From Microtetraspora glauca (GTDB lineage Bacteria; Actinomycetota; Actinomycetes; Streptomycetales; Streptomycetaceae), in assembly GCA_000721275.1 (NCBI GenBank), contig JOFO01000024.1:32020-96019 (forward strand): DNA of 64,000 bases. Direction: 5' to 3'. A program made the translations under genes and the position numbers. This document shows positions 8,057 through 16,886 of this stretch, piece after piece. Each line of letters starts with the position of its first letter. The first letter of the stretch is position 1. The notes under the pieces are model-generated. The model saw only the letters and a program-made list of their open reading frames with translations. It was not told the DNA's origin and made no database searches.

Positions 8057-8211
8057 GCGCCCATTGTGAGCGGCGATCCGGTGCGCGGGTCGCCGACACG
8101 GCGGGGGCGGCGGGGCGGCTGGTCCAGCGGGGCGGGCGTGAGTGGGTGGGTGGGCCGGTACGGCGGCGCCCCGCCAGGGGGTGCCTGGCGGGGCGTCGGT
8201 GGCGGCGGGGG

Positions 8212-10401
8212 TCAGCCCTGGCCGGTGAGGTCGATCGTCGCGGTGCGTTCGGCCTTGGTCTTGCCGCGCAGGGCGTCGCGCATGACGAACGCGACGTCGT
8301 CGGCGGAGACCTCGTGCTTCGTGCCGTCGCCCTTGGTGACCATGACGCCCTCGAAGGTGCCTTCGAGGAGGCGGGTGATCGCCTTCTTGTCGTAGACCTC
8401 CACCAGGTGCCCGTCGACGGCCTTCATGGAGAGGATCTGCGGCAGCGAGCGGGCCGGACCGAAGTCGATCTCCTTGCCGCCGGCCCGGATGGTGATCCGG
8501 CCGGACATGGCGGGCTCGGCGAACTCCTTCATCGCCCGGTCCAGTTCGGCCTTGGAGACCGTGGGCTGCCGGACGGTGACCGGGAGTTCGACGACCTTCG
8601 CCTGACCGGTCTCCACCTGGGCGCGGAAGGCGTCCTTCACGGAGATCATCGAGCGCTGGACGTCCAGGCCCCGGCCGGGCTTGCCCTCGACGGGGGTGAC
8701 CTTGTTCGGGGCGAACAGGATCGTCGCCTCGGTCGCCGACGAGGAGGAGCCCGCGAGGTCCCGGAGGGCGACGGCCAGCTTCTCGCTGTCGACCGGGAAG
8801 ACCGGCTTCGCGACCCGCTCGCCGCCGAACAGGGAGCCGATCACCGAGACGGGGTTGTAGTCGCTGCCGGCGGCGTTGCGGACGGTCTGCTGGCTGTCCA
8901 GGGAGAGTCCGGCCTTGTCGGGCGCGAGCTGGACCTTCTTGCCGCCGACGGAGAGCTGCAGCGGGGTCGCGGCGCGCTTGCCGAGCGCCGCCTCCAGCTT
9001 GTTGACGGCCTCCTCCTTCGTCCCGCCGCCGATGTCCACGCCGAGCACGGTGGTGCCCTTGGGGACGTCGGACTGGTTGAGGAGGAGCCCGGCGCCGTAG
9101 GCGACGGCGGCCGCGCCGACGAGCCCGGCGGCGAGCAGGACCAGCTTGGAGCGGCCCTTCTTCGCGGGGGCCGGGGCGGGGCGCGGCGCCGGGGCGGGGG
9201 CCTCTTCCCGGGGGGCCTGCCGGGCCGGGCGGGCGGCGGCCGGCGGGACGACCGGGATGCCGCTCGTCAGGGTGTCGCCGGACACCTTGCCGCCGGCGGG
9301 CCCGCCGGGGCCCGGACGGCCGCCGGCGCCGGGCGCGGACGGGGGCACGGGCGCGGGCTGCTGCGGCGTCAGGATCGCGGTGTCGTCGGACATGCGGGGC
9401 GCGCCGCCGCCGGGGCCGTACGGGCCGGGACCGCCGGGCGCCTGGCCGCCGGGGACGGGGCCGCCGGGCAGCGGGCCGCGGGGGCCGCCGGCGCCGGGGC
9501 GGCGGGGCATGGCGGGGCGCTGCGGCGCGCCGACGCCGAGGTCCGCGATGCCGCTGGCGGGTCCGGTGGTCGGGCCGGTGGGCTGCCCGTCGTACCGGGG
9601 GGTGCCGCCGGCGGGCGTGCCGTCGTACGCGGGCGTGCCGCCGGGCGGGGTCGCGTCGTAGCGCGGGGTGCCGTCCGCCGGGGTGTCGTGCGCCGGGGTC
9701 TCGCCGGGCGGGGGGCCGTCGTACAGCGGGACGCCGGCGGCGGGGGTGCCGTCGTAGCCGGGGAGCGTGCCGGTGTCGTACAGCGGGTTGCTGACGGGGC
9801 GGCTGGAGGGCGCGCTGCCGACCGTGGGGACGCCGGCGGTCGCGGAGCCCGCGAAGCCGGTGCCGGCGGTCTGCGGGCCGCCCAGCGCCTTCGGCGCGGG
9901 AGCGGGCGCGGGCGCGGCGGGCGCGGCGGGGGCCGCCGGTGCCGGGGCGGCGGGCGCGCTCTTGCGGGGCGCGAACCAGTCGCTGGGCTCCTTCGCCTTC
10001 GGCGCCTCGGCGGCCCGCGGGGCCTCGGGCGCGGCGGGGGCGGGGGCCGGTTCCGGTTCGGGCTCCGGGGCCGGCGCGGGAGCGGGCCGCTCCGGCTCGG
10101 CCGGCGCCGCGGCGTCGGCGTCGCCGCCGGCGACGGGCTTGCGGACCACGACCGGCGGGATCGGCCGGGAACCCGGAATGTTGATGCGGATCCGGGTCGT
10201 CAGGGTGGTCTCGGTCTTCGGCTCCTCCGGCGGCGCCGGGGGCGCGCCGGGGCCCTCCTCCGGCGCGTCCTGCGTCGGGTGGAGCGACGGATACTGGCGG
10301 GATCCGTACGGCTGGGTTCCCGACGGGTAGGCGGCCCCGCCGCGCCCCTGGGCGCCGCCGGAGGACGAACTGTCGGTCTCTCGACCAGTTTCACGACTCA
10401 A
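8212..10401 (-). CDS. Pro-rich membrane protein with PG_binding_4-type extracellular domains
   Basis: A 729-aa single-pass protein. Residues 1-410 are cytoplasmic, disordered and rich in Pro/Ala/Gly, with imperfect repeats of the type GTPxYDGxPxGG (about 204-277). One membrane helix follows a KKGRSK basic stretch (about 415-440). The rest is extracellular: GTTVLGVDIGGGTKEEAVNKLEAAL and the following RAATPLQLSVGGKKVQLAPDKAG match the putative peptidoglycan-binding domain (PF12229) often found in L,D-transpeptidase or VanW-type proteins. A second related copy seems to occupy about 620-725. No YkuD or VanW catalytic domain follows, so it is probably a wall-binding or scaffold protein. The start appears to be TTG at 10401 behind GGGAG; upstream in-frame ATG/GTG codons are lacking. 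Confidence 0.8.
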   Translation of the reverse strand: MSRETGRETDSSSSGGAQGRGGAAYPSGTQPYGSRQYPSLHPTQDAPEEGPGAPPAPPEEPKTETTLTTRIRINIPGSRPIPPVVVRKPVAGGDADAAAPAEPERPAPAPAPEPEPEPAPAPAAPEAPRAAEAPKAKEPSDWFAPRKSAPAAPAPAAPAAPAAPAPAPAPKALGGPQTAGTGFAGSATAGVPTVGSAPSSRPVSNPLYDTGTLPGYDGTPAAGVPLYDGPPPGETPAHDTPADGTPRYDATPPGGTPAYDGTPAGGTPRYDGQPTGPTTGPASGIADLGVGAPQRPAMPRRPGAGGPRGPLPGGPVPGGQAPGGPGPYGPGGGAPRMSDDTAILTPQQPAPVPPSAPGAGGRPGPGGPAGGKVSGDTLTSGIPVVPPAAARPARQAPREEAPAPAPRPAPAPAKKGRSKLVLLAAGLVGAAAVAYGAGLLLNQSDVPKGTTVLGVDIGGGTKEEAVNKLEAALGKRAATPLQLSVGGKKVQLAPDKAGLSLDSQQTVRNAAGSDYNPVSVIGSLFGGERVAKPVFPVDSEKLAVALRDLAGSSSSATEATILFAPNKVTPVEGKPGRGLDVQRSMISVKDAFRAQVETGQAKVVELPVTVRQPTVSKAELDRAMKEFAEPAMSGRITIRAGGKEIDFGPARSLPQILSMKAVDGHLVEVYDKKAITRLLEGTFEGVMVTKGDGTKHEVSADDVAFVMRDALRGKTKAERTATIDLTGQG
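9570..9790 (-). repeat. In-frame repeats encoding GTPxYDGxPxGG units
   Basis: About seven degenerate 30-36-bp units inside the N-terminal disordered domain of the 8212-10401 gene, each encoding a variant of Y/H-D-x-x-P-x-x-G-x-P. The tyrosine spacing is regular, which could give repeated phosphorylation or docking sites; that is inference. Confidence 0.7.
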
Positions 10402-10541
10402 AGCAGGATCTCCCGGTTGGCTCCGCCGCCCGCTCTTGCTGATGCTCGTTCTGTCCCGGGCGGTTCGGCGGCGCGCACCACCATACTGTCCAGCGCCGCC
10501 GGTTATCCGCTCGGTGCGGAGTCCGCCTGCTCACGGGTGGT

Positions 10542-10895
10542 CTACGGGGTGCTCTGCGGCAGCCTGCTGACGGTGGCGCAGATCACAGCGGTGCCCATGC
10601 CTCCGAAGAGGAACAGCAGCTCGCCGATGCCGCCGCCGAAGAGGCCGTCCCCCTCGGGCCGGCCGAGGCTGAGCACGATGACGGCGAGGAGCCAGCCGCC
10701 GCCGGCGGCGGCGAGGCCGGCCTGGTTGCCGGTGGCGCGCATCCCTCCGTAGAAGAGGGCGGCGGTGCCGAGGAGGGCGAGGATCAGGCCGGCGGGGAGC
10801 CAGGCGGCCTGGACGAGGGCGCCGGCGGTGCCGGTGACGGCTCCGAGGACGAACAGGCCGGCGTAAGCGGCGTACCGGGCGGCGGGGCTGGTCAT
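10542..10895 (-). CDS. DUF6113 family membrane protein
   Basis: A 117-aa protein with four predicted membrane helices ([70 protein letters not shown]). Its ATG at 10895 overlaps the mshB stop codon as ATGA, so translation is coupled to MshB. A small membrane protein directly after mshB is a conserved actinobacterial arrangement (mycobacterial Rv1170-Rv1171 as I recall). A link to mycothiol chemistry is inferred only from this neighbourhood. It is followed by 140 bp without a gene. Confidence 0.85.
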   Translation of the reverse strand: MTSPAARYAAYAGLFVLGAVTGTAGALVQAAWLPAGLILALLGTAALFYGGMRATGNQAGLAAAGGGWLLAVIVLSLGRPEGDGLFGGGIGELLFLFGGMGTAVICATVSRLPQSTP

Positions 10896-11812
10896 CGGCC
10901 GGCCGCCTCCTCGGGGAGGCCCGCGAAGAGGTCGGTCTCGCGCTCGCCGGCGGGGGCGCCGGAGGTGCCGCGGACGAGTTCGTAGTACTCGGTGGTGAAG
11001 AGCGGCTGGGCGAGGTCGTTGGAGAGGGCGAACCAGGGGCCGTCGACGGCGACCTGGGTGGTGTGGGCGGCCATGGCGGCGCGCTTGCGGGCCGCGTACG
11101 AGGCGGGGTCGGCGAGGTCGCCGCCGTCGATCTCGGCGGTGATCCGGTCCTCGTCGACGACGCCGGGGACGTCGGCGACGGCGGCGTGGTCCGGGAACGC
11201 GGAGCCCTCGGCGGCCAGCCGGGCGAAACCGGCCTCGGCGACGGGGCGGGGCACCCGGTTCCAGTAGATCTTGGCGATGGTGTGGGCCGGGCCGAGGCCG
11301 GGGCGGTGGCCGGGGTCGGCGGCGAGGTCGGCGGCGCGCATGGCGACCCGGTGGGCCTGGATGTGGTCGGGGTGGCCGTAGCCGCCGTCGGGGTCGTAGG
11401 TGACGAGGACCTGGGGGCGGGTCTCGCGGATGACCTGGACGAGCGGGTCGGCGGCGGTGTCGACGTCCGTGTTCCAGAAGGCGTGCGGGCGCTCGTTCTG
11501 GTGGACGCCCATCATGCCGGAGTCGCGGAAGCGGCCCTGTCCGCCGAGGAAGCGGTGGTCGGTGACGCCGAGGGCGTCCATGGCGGCGGCGAGTTCGCCG
11601 GCGCGGTGCGGGCCGAGGCGGTCCTCGCGGTCGGGGGCCAGGTGGGCCAGGCCGGGCGGGATGACCTCGCCCTCCTCGCCCAGGGTGCAGGTGACCAGGG
11701 TGACAAGGGCGCCTTCGGCCGCGTACCGGGCCATGGTGGCGCCGTTGTTGATCGACTCGTCGTCGGGGTGCGCGTGCACGAGGAGCAGACGACGGGCGGG
11801 GAGATCGGTCAT
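10892..11812 (-). CDS. mshB: N-acetyl-1-D-myo-inositol-2-amino-2-deoxy-alpha-D-glucopyranoside deacetylase
   Basis: MshB removes the acetyl group from GlcNAc-Ins, giving GlcN-Ins, the second step committed to mycothiol, the main low-molecular-weight thiol of actinobacteria. The 306-aa zinc metalloprotein has VHAHPDDES near the N-terminus (H15, D17 or D18 as Zn ligand and base), [13 protein letters not shown], the [12 protein letters not shown] motif with the third zinc His, and TQVAVDG near the C-terminus. These distinguish it from the paralogous conjugate amidase Mca, though the two are close. Length is typical. ATG 11812 is preceded by TAGGGT with a 6-nt gap, a leaderless arrangement. Translation of DUF6113 is coupled downstream. 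Confidence 0.93.
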   Translation of the reverse strand: MTDLPARRLLLVHAHPDDESINNGATMARYAAEGALVTLVTCTLGEEGEVIPPGLAHLAPDREDRLGPHRAGELAAAMDALGVTDHRFLGGQGRFRDSGMMGVHQNERPHAFWNTDVDTAADPLVQVIRETRPQVLVTYDPDGGYGHPDHIQAHRVAMRAADLAADPGHRPGLGPAHTIAKIYWNRVPRPVAEAGFARLAAEGSAFPDHAAVADVPGVVDEDRITAEIDGGDLADPASYAARKRAAMAAHTTQVAVDGPWFALSNDLAQPLFTTEYYELVRGTSGAPAGERETDLFAGLPEEAAGR

Positions 11813-11818
11813 GGCCCC

Positions 11819-11824
11819 ACCCTA
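11819..11824 (-). promoter_or_regulatory. Leaderless -10 of mshB
   Basis: TAGGGT on the minus strand, 6 nt from the mshB ATG, identical in sequence and spacing to the dapE element. No Shine-Dalgarno is seen. Confidence 0.5.
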
Positions 11825-11853
11825 CGAGGCGGGGCCGCGGCCGGCCGCCCGGG

Positions 11854-12054
11854 TCAGAACTTGATGCCGGCGATCATGCTCGCCACGTTGGTGGTGAGCG
11901 TGGTGATCGAGTCGGAGAGGGAGGAGCTGGCGAGGTAGAAGCCCAGGAGCGCGCAGACCACCGCGTGACCGGCCTTGAGTCCGGATTTCCGGATCAGCAG
12001 GAAGACGACGATCGCCAGCAGCACCACCACGGAGATCGAGAGCGAGAGTGCCAC
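11854..12054 (-). CDS. Small two-helix membrane protein
   Basis: A 66-aa hydrophobic protein: helix 1 is about 5-21 (LSISVVVLLAIVVFLLI), then RKSGLKAGH, helix 2 about 29-50 (AVVCALLGFYLASSSL), then a polar amphipathic tail. The GTG at 12054 has a strong GGAGGTG ribosome-binding site 7 nt upstream, which argues that this short frame is real. I know it as a conserved hypothetical of Streptomyces without an assigned function. It lies upstream of mshB on the same strand (41-bp gap), but the mshB-proximal -10 suggests separate transcription. Confidence 0.8.
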   Translation of the reverse strand: MALSLSISVVVLLAIVVFLLIRKSGLKAGHAVVCALLGFYLASSSLSDSITTLTTNVASMIAGIKF

Positions 12055-12114
12055 GGCGGTTCACCTCCACCTTCGGTCGGGAATTCGAGCGGTCCGTGCG
12101 AGCGGGTCGTGCGG

Positions 12115-12215
12115 GTCCGTGCGGGGTTCGTACGGTTGTCGTGCGGTTGTCGTGCAGTTGTGGTGCGGTGTCGTGCGGTTGTGGTGCCGTGGTCCTGCGG
12201 TGCGCGTGCGCCTGG
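12115..12215. repeat. Short tandem repeats, GTGCGGTTGTC type
   Basis: Six to seven degenerate 10-12-bp units built on GTGCGGTTGT(C/G) in the gap between the divergent 12054 and 12379 genes. Their length is not a multiple of three and no gene start is associated. The rest of the 324-bp gap (12055-12378) holds no visible gene. Confidence 0.65.
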
Positions 12216-12365
12216 TGCGTGCGGGTGGTGCGGTCCCCGGGCATGTGCCCGGCGCTCCCACGCGGGTGCATACCCACGGAGGGCCACCCACCAAGCGCTA
12301 CGGATCATAACTATCCGTACCCGCGCATTGATCGGCGTACAGGCGCGCGAGGGGGCTCACAGCGC

Positions 12366-12371
12366 TACTTT
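12366..12371 (+). promoter_or_regulatory. Leaderless -10 of the S9 peptidase gene
   Basis: TACTTT lies 7 nt before the ATG at 12379; there is no Shine-Dalgarno between them. A matching -35 is not evident. Confidence 0.5.
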
Positions 12372-12378
12372 CAGCCTT

Positions 12379-14565
12379 ATGACCATGCCTCAGCAGTACT
12401 CGTCCGCCCCACCCGTGGGGCTCTCCTTCCCCCGCCTGCACGCCCGGACCCAGCGGTTCGGTCTCGGTGTCCCGCGCGGCTTCTCCGTCTCCCCGGACGG
12501 GGAGCACGTCGTCTTCGTGCGCTCCGGCTCGGGCACCGACCGGAGCCACCTGCTGTGGGTGCTGGACCTGCCGGCGGACGGCGGGAAGCCGGCGGAGCGG
12601 GTCGTCGCGGACCCGTCGGCGCTGCTCGCGGGGGCCGCGGAGGAGCTGTCCGCGGAGGAGCGGGCCCGGCGCGAGCGGAGCCGCGAGGGGTCGGCCGGGA
12701 TCGTCGGGTACGCGGTGGACGGGGCGGTCGAGCTGGCGGCGTTCGCCCTGTCCGGGCGGCTGTTCACGGCCGAGCTGCGGGCCGGGACCGCGCGGGAGCT
12801 GCCGGTGCCGGGGCCGGTGATCGACCCGCGTCCCTCGCCGGACGGGCGGCGGGTGGCGTATGTGTCGGGAGGCGCGCTGCGGGTGGTCGGAGCGGACGGT
12901 TCCGGTGACGCGGAACTGGCGGTTCCGGAGGACGCGCACACCACCTACGGATTGGCCGAATTCATCGCCTCCGAGGAGATGGGCCGGGACCGCGGATTCT
13001 GGTGGTCGCCCGAGTCGGACCGGCTCCTGGTGGCCCGCGTCGACGACCGCGCGGTGCGCCGCTGGTACATCGCGGACCCGGCGCACCCGGAGCGCGAGCC
13101 GCAGCGGGTGGGGTATCCGGCGGCGGGGACGCCCGACGCGGAGGTGCGGCTCTTCCTGTACGCCCTCGACGGGTCCCGCACCGAGGTGGTGTGGGACCGG
13201 GAGCGGTTCCCGTACCTCGCGCGCGTGCACTGGTCCGCGGCGGGCGCGCCGCTGCTGCTGGTGCAGGCGCGGGACCAGCGGACGGCGCGGGTCCTCGCGG
13301 TGGACACGGTGGCGGGCACCACCGCGACCGTCCGCGAGGAGGAGGACCCCGCCTGGATCGAACTGCTGCCGGGGGTGCCGTGCTGGGCCCCGGACGGGCG
13401 GCTGGTGCGGGTCGGCGACGAGAGCGGGGCGCGGGCGCTGACCGTGGGCGAGGAGCGGCTGACGGACGCCGCGCTGCACGTGCGGGCGGTGGTCGACGTG
13501 GGCGGGGACGACGTGCTGGTGACGGCGTCGGCGGGCGCGGCGGCGGCGGAGCCGGAGACCGGCGAGGCGCACGTCTACCGGGTGTCGGCGCGGGGCGCGG
13601 AGCGGGTGTCGGAGGGCGCGGGCTGGCACGGGGCGGTGCGCTGCGGCGCGGTGACCGTGCTGGTGTCCGCGCGGCCGGACGCGCCGGGCGCGGTGGCGCG
13701 GGTGCTGCGGGACGGCGAGCAGGTGGCGGTGGTCGGCTCGGCCGCGGTCGAACCGCCGCTGCGGGCCCGGCCGGTGTTCACGGAGGCCGGTGAGCGGCGG
13801 ATCCCCTGCGCGGTGCTGCTGCCGTCCTGGTACGAGGAGGGGCAGGGGCCGCTGCCGGTGCTGATGGACCCGTACGGCGGCCCGCACGGGCCCCGGGTGG
13901 TGGCCGCGCACAACGCGCACCTGACCTCGCAGTGGTTCGCCGAGCAGGGCTTCGCGGTGGTGGTCGCGGACGGGCGGGGCACGCCGTGGCGGTCGCCCGC
14001 GTGGGAGAAGGCGGTGCTGCGGGACTTCGCGGTGACGCTGGAGGACCAGGTGGCGGCCGTGCGGGCGCTGGCGGAGCGGTTCCCGCTGGACCTGGACCGG
14101 GTGGCCGTGCGGGGCTGGTCGTTCGGCGGCTATCTGGCGGGGCTGGCGGTGCTGCGCCGGCCGGACGTCTTCCACGCGGCGGTGGTGGGCGCGCCGGTGA
14201 CGGACTGGCGGCTGTACGACACCCACTACACCGAGCGGTACCTGGGCGTCCCGGAGGCGGAGCCGGAGGTGTACGCGGCGCAGTCGCTGCTCACCGACGA
14301 CGGCCTGTCGGCGCCGGAGGAGCCGGCCCGGCCGATGATGATCGTGCACGGTCTGGCGGACGACAACGTGGTGGTGGCGCACGCGCTGCGGCTGTCGTCG
14401 GCGCTGCTCGCGGCGGGCCGGCCGCACGAGGTGCTGCCGCTGTCCGGGGTGACGCACATGACCCCGCAGGAGCAGGTGGCGGAGAACCTGCTGCTCCTCC
14501 AGGTCGACTTCCTGAAGCGGTCGCTGGGCGGCTTCCCCGCTCACCAGCCGGGCGGGCGCGGGTAG
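12379..14565 (+). CDS. S9 family peptidase (dipeptidyl-peptidase IV-like)
   Basis: A 728-aa serine peptidase. Residues about 25-470 form a beta-propeller of the DPPIV N-terminal type, including the Glu motif FIASEEMGRDRGFWWSPESD, which in DPPIV enzymes binds the substrate N-terminus. The C-terminal alpha/beta-hydrolase domain carries the triad: S581 in GWSFGGY, D661 in HGLADDNV and H693 in GVTHMT. It should release N-terminal dipeptides, likely X-Pro, from short peptides. There is no signal peptide, so it is cytoplasmic; with two peptide importers next door it could process imported peptides (inference). The start at 12379 is placed by the TACTTT hexamer 7 nt upstream. Its end overlaps the convergent membrane-protein gene by 25 bp. 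Confidence 0.92.
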   Translation: MTMPQQYSSAPPVGLSFPRLHARTQRFGLGVPRGFSVSPDGEHVVFVRSGSGTDRSHLLWVLDLPADGGKPAERVVADPSALLAGAAEELSAEERARRERSREGSAGIVGYAVDGAVELAAFALSGRLFTAELRAGTARELPVPGPVIDPRPSPDGRRVAYVSGGALRVVGADGSGDAELAVPEDAHTTYGLAEFIASEEMGRDRGFWWSPESDRLLVARVDDRAVRRWYIADPAHPEREPQRVGYPAAGTPDAEVRLFLYALDGSRTEVVWDRERFPYLARVHWSAAGAPLLLVQARDQRTARVLAVDTVAGTTATVREEEDPAWIELLPGVPCWAPDGRLVRVGDESGARALTVGEERLTDAALHVRAVVDVGGDDVLVTASAGAAAAEPETGEAHVYRVSARGAERVSEGAGWHGAVRCGAVTVLVSARPDAPGAVARVLRDGEQVAVVGSAAVEPPLRARPVFTEAGERRIPCAVLLPSWYEEGQGPLPVLMDPYGGPHGPRVVAAHNAHLTSQWFAEQGFAVVVADGRGTPWRSPAWEKAVLRDFAVTLEDQVAAVRALAERFPLDLDRVAVRGWSFGGYLAGLAVLRRPDVFHAAVVGAPVTDWRLYDTHYTERYLGVPEAEPEVYAAQSLLTDDGLSAPEEPARPMMIVHGLADDNVVVAHALRLSSALLAAGRPHEVLPLSGVTHMTPQEQVAENLLLLQVDFLKRSLGGFPAHQPGGRG

Positions 14566-15494
14566 GGCGGCGGCGGGGTCGCCGCGGGGCCCCGGGGCGC
14601 GGGCGCGGCGTCGGGGGCGCCGCGCCCGCCCAGCAGGGCGAGGACGGCGGCCCCGGCGAGCACCGCGAAGCCGGCGGTGACGAGGCCGGGGGCGTCCAGG
14701 CCGGGGGCGGTGACGTACCAGACGTCGAGGTGGACGTAGGCGCGGACCAGCCGGGCGAGTTCGGCGACGCCGCCGGCGAGCAGGACGCCGCCGGCCAGGA
14801 CGCCGAGGGGGCGGGTGTGGCGGGCGGCGGCGAAGGCGGCAACCGCGGCGGTCAGGTACAGGGCGACGAGGACGAGCGCGAGCCAGCCGGGCGGGACGCC
14901 GAGGGCGGCGACGAGGGCGGACCGGCCGCCGGTGAAGCGGTCGACGGCGAAGCGGGGGTCGGTCCGGCCGGTCCACCGGACCTCCTGGACGAGCAGCACG
15001 AGGGCCGCGGCGAGCAGCAGGACGCCGGCGGCGACGGCCGGTCCGCGCAGCGGGCGGCTCGGCGGGTGCTCCTCGGGCGCGGCGGGCGGGCGTCGGCCGG
15101 CCAGCACGGTGACGAGGAGTCCGGCGGCGAGGCCCAGTTCGAGCAGGGCGGTGACGAGGGGGCCGGTGCCGTGGGTCCAGAGACCGGGAAGGCGGACGGC
15201 GAAGGCGAGGGCGCCGGTGGCGGCGAGCGCGCCGGCGGCGTGCCGGGAGCGGAGGGCCGCGAGGGCGGTGCCGGCGGCGGCGAGGCAGAGGACCGGGTCG
15301 AGCAGGGTGGTGGCGGCGCGGGTCCGGGCGAGCCGGAAGCGGTCGCCGGTCCAGTGCCAGAAGAGGTCCGCGGGCGAGCCGAGGGCGGCGAGGTCGCGCA
15401 GGATCCAGACGAAGGGGACGAGGGCGAGCGCGGCGGCGAGCGCGGCCCCGGTGAGACGTGCCGGTCGAGTCACAGTCACGGGGCCGATACTCAC
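14541..15494 (-). CDS. Polytopic membrane protein, unknown function
   Basis: A protein of about 317 aa with roughly eight predicted membrane segments (for example LTGAALAAALALVPFVWIL, LLDPVLCLAAAGTALAAL, GPAVAAGVLLLAAALVLLV, WLALVLVALYLTAAVAAF, GLVTAGFAVLAGAAVLALL). Extracytoplasmic loops contain WHWTGDRFRLARTRAATTLLDP and EVRWTGRTDPRFAVDRF, which suggests a conserved soluble patch, but I do not recognise the family. The start is uncertain: GTG at 15494, 15479 and 15473 are all possible and none has a good ribosome-binding site. The C-terminal 25 bp overlap the end of the S9 peptidase gene tail to tail. Confidence 0.65.
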   Translation of the reverse strand: MSIGPVTVTRPARLTGAALAAALALVPFVWILRDLAALGSPADLFWHWTGDRFRLARTRAATTLLDPVLCLAAAGTALAALRSRHAAGALAATGALAFAVRLPGLWTHGTGPLVTALLELGLAAGLLVTVLAGRRPPAAPEEHPPSRPLRGPAVAAGVLLLAAALVLLVQEVRWTGRTDPRFAVDRFTGGRSALVAALGVPPGWLALVLVALYLTAAVAAFAAARHTRPLGVLAGGVLLAGGVAELARLVRAYVHLDVWYVTAPGLDAPGLVTAGFAVLAGAAVLALLGGRGAPDAAPAPRGPAATPPPPYPRPPGW

Positions 15495-15556
15495 GGTCAG
15501 CGGCGGCCGAAACAAGCGGTTCCGGGCAAGGGGCGGTCCGGAGGTGACGGAGTGTG

Positions 15557-15588
15557 GGCCGGCGGGCCCCCGCAGGGCCCCGCCGGCC
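15557..15588 (-). terminator. Putative terminator of peptide importer operon A
   Basis: A GC-rich hairpin (GGCCGGCGGG at 15557-15566 pairing with 15579-15588) lies 115 bp after the last ATPase gene. It lacks a T-run, as is common for Streptomyces terminators. Confidence 0.45.
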
Positions 15589-15704
15589 GACGGCACCCGC
15601 ACGGCCGCACGTTCAGCAGGATCGGGCGTCCGGATGTCGGAGCGGCTTCCCGGCGGTTGCCGGGCTGTTAAGGACGCAGGGGGGGACGCCGGGGCCGCCG
15701 GGGT

Positions 15705-16886
15705 TCAGAGCGTCTTCGGGCCGCCCGGCTCCTCCGGCGGCTCCGGTCCGCGCTCCTCCGGGTCGCGCCGTACGGGCCCGGGCGGCTCCTCGTGGGCGGC
15801 GGCGGACGCCTCCGCCGGGGCCGGGCCCTCCTCCAGGGGTTCGGTGTGGGCGAGCGAGTCCTCCGGCGGGACCACCTGCTTCTCCTCCGCGAAGTGGCAG
15901 GCCGAGTCGTGCTTCGCGGGGCCGTCGGTGAGCCGGAAGACGGCGGGGACGGCGAGCAGCGGGACCTCCAGTTCGCACCGCCGCTGCGCCTTCCAGCAGC
16001 GGGTGCGGAAGCGGCAGCCGGAGGGGATGTTGGCCGGGGAGGGCACGTCGCCGGTGAGGATGATCCGCTCGCGGTGGGCGCGGGCCTCCGGGTCCGGCAC
16101 CGGGACGGCGGAGAGCAGCGCCTGGGTGTAGGGGTGGGTGGGGTGGTCGTAGATCTGGGTGTCGGTGCCGATCTCCACGATCCGGCCGAGGTACATGACG
16201 CCGACCCGGTCGGAGATGTGCCGCACGATCGACAGGTCGTGGGCGATGAAGACGTACGACAGGGAGAACTCGGACTGGAGCCGGTCGAGCAGGTTGACGA
16301 CCTGTGCCTGGACGGAGACGTCGAGGGCGGAGACCGGTTCGTCGGCGACGATGATCTCGGGCTGGAGGGCGAGGCCGCGGGCGATGCCGATGCGCTGGCG
16401 CTGGCCGCCGGAGAACTGGTGCGGGTAGCGGTTGATGTACTCGGGGTTGAGGCCGACGACGTCGAGGAGGTCCTGGACCTTGCGGCGCCGGTCGCCCTTG
16501 GGCGCGACCTCGGGGTGGATCTCGTACGGCTCGCCGATGATGTCGCCGACCGTCATGCGCGGGTTGAGCGAGGTGTACGGGTCCTGGAAGACCATCTGGA
16601 TGTTGCGGCGGACGGCCTTGAGGGCGCGCGGGGAGAGCCGGGTGAGGTCCTCGCCCTTGTACCGGATCGTGCCGGAGGTCGGCCGCTCCAGGTTGACGAG
16701 CATCTTCGCGACGGTGGACTTGCCGCAGCCGGACTCGCCGACGATGCCGAGGGTCTCGCCGGCGACGAGGTCGAAGTCGACGCCGTCGACCGCCTTGACC
16801 GCGCCGACCTGCTTCTTGAAGAGGATGCCCTGGGTGAGCGGGTAGTGCTTGTGCAGGTCCCGGACCTCGAGAATCGCCTCAGCCAT
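15705..16886 (-). CDS. Oligopeptide ABC importer ATPase, OppF/DppF type (operon A)
   Basis: One of two ATPases of a peptide importer (393 aa). Walker A is GESGCGKST, the signature is FSGGQRQR, Walker B is IIVADEP, and [13 protein letters not shown] holds the H-loop. The C-terminal oligo_HPY region has [14 protein letters not shown] plus SACHF, cysteines that in related importers can bind an Fe-S cluster. After residue about 340 comes an acidic, Pro/Glu-rich tail of about 50 aa ([13 protein letters not shown] onward) that the operon B paralogue lacks. Its ATG overlaps the end of the previous ATPase gene by 8 nt (ATGGCTGA), so translation is coupled. It is the last gene of operon A. Confidence 0.93.
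   Translation of the reverse strand: MAEAILEVRDLHKHYPLTQGILFKKQVGAVKAVDGVDFDLVAGETLGIVGESGCGKSTVAKMLVNLERPTSGTIRYKGEDLTRLSPRALKAVRRNIQMVFQDPYTSLNPRMTVGDIIGEPYEIHPEVAPKGDRRRKVQDLLDVVGLNPEYINRYPHQFSGGQRQRIGIARGLALQPEIIVADEPVSALDVSVQAQVVNLLDRLQSEFSLSYVFIAHDLSIVRHISDRVGVMYLGRIVEIGTDTQIYDHPTHPYTQALLSAVPVPDPEARAHRERIILTGDVPSPANIPSGCRFRTRCWKAQRRCELEVPLLAVPAVFRLTDGPAKHDSACHFAEEKQVVPPEDSLAHTEPLEEGPAPAEASAAAHEEPPGPVRRDPEERGPEPPEEPGGPKTL

Noticed and set aside
8146..10752. 868-codon plus-strand open frame opposite the Pro-rich membrane protein
   Set aside because: Antisense shadow; the minus strand has a membrane helix, recognisable domains and a plausible start.
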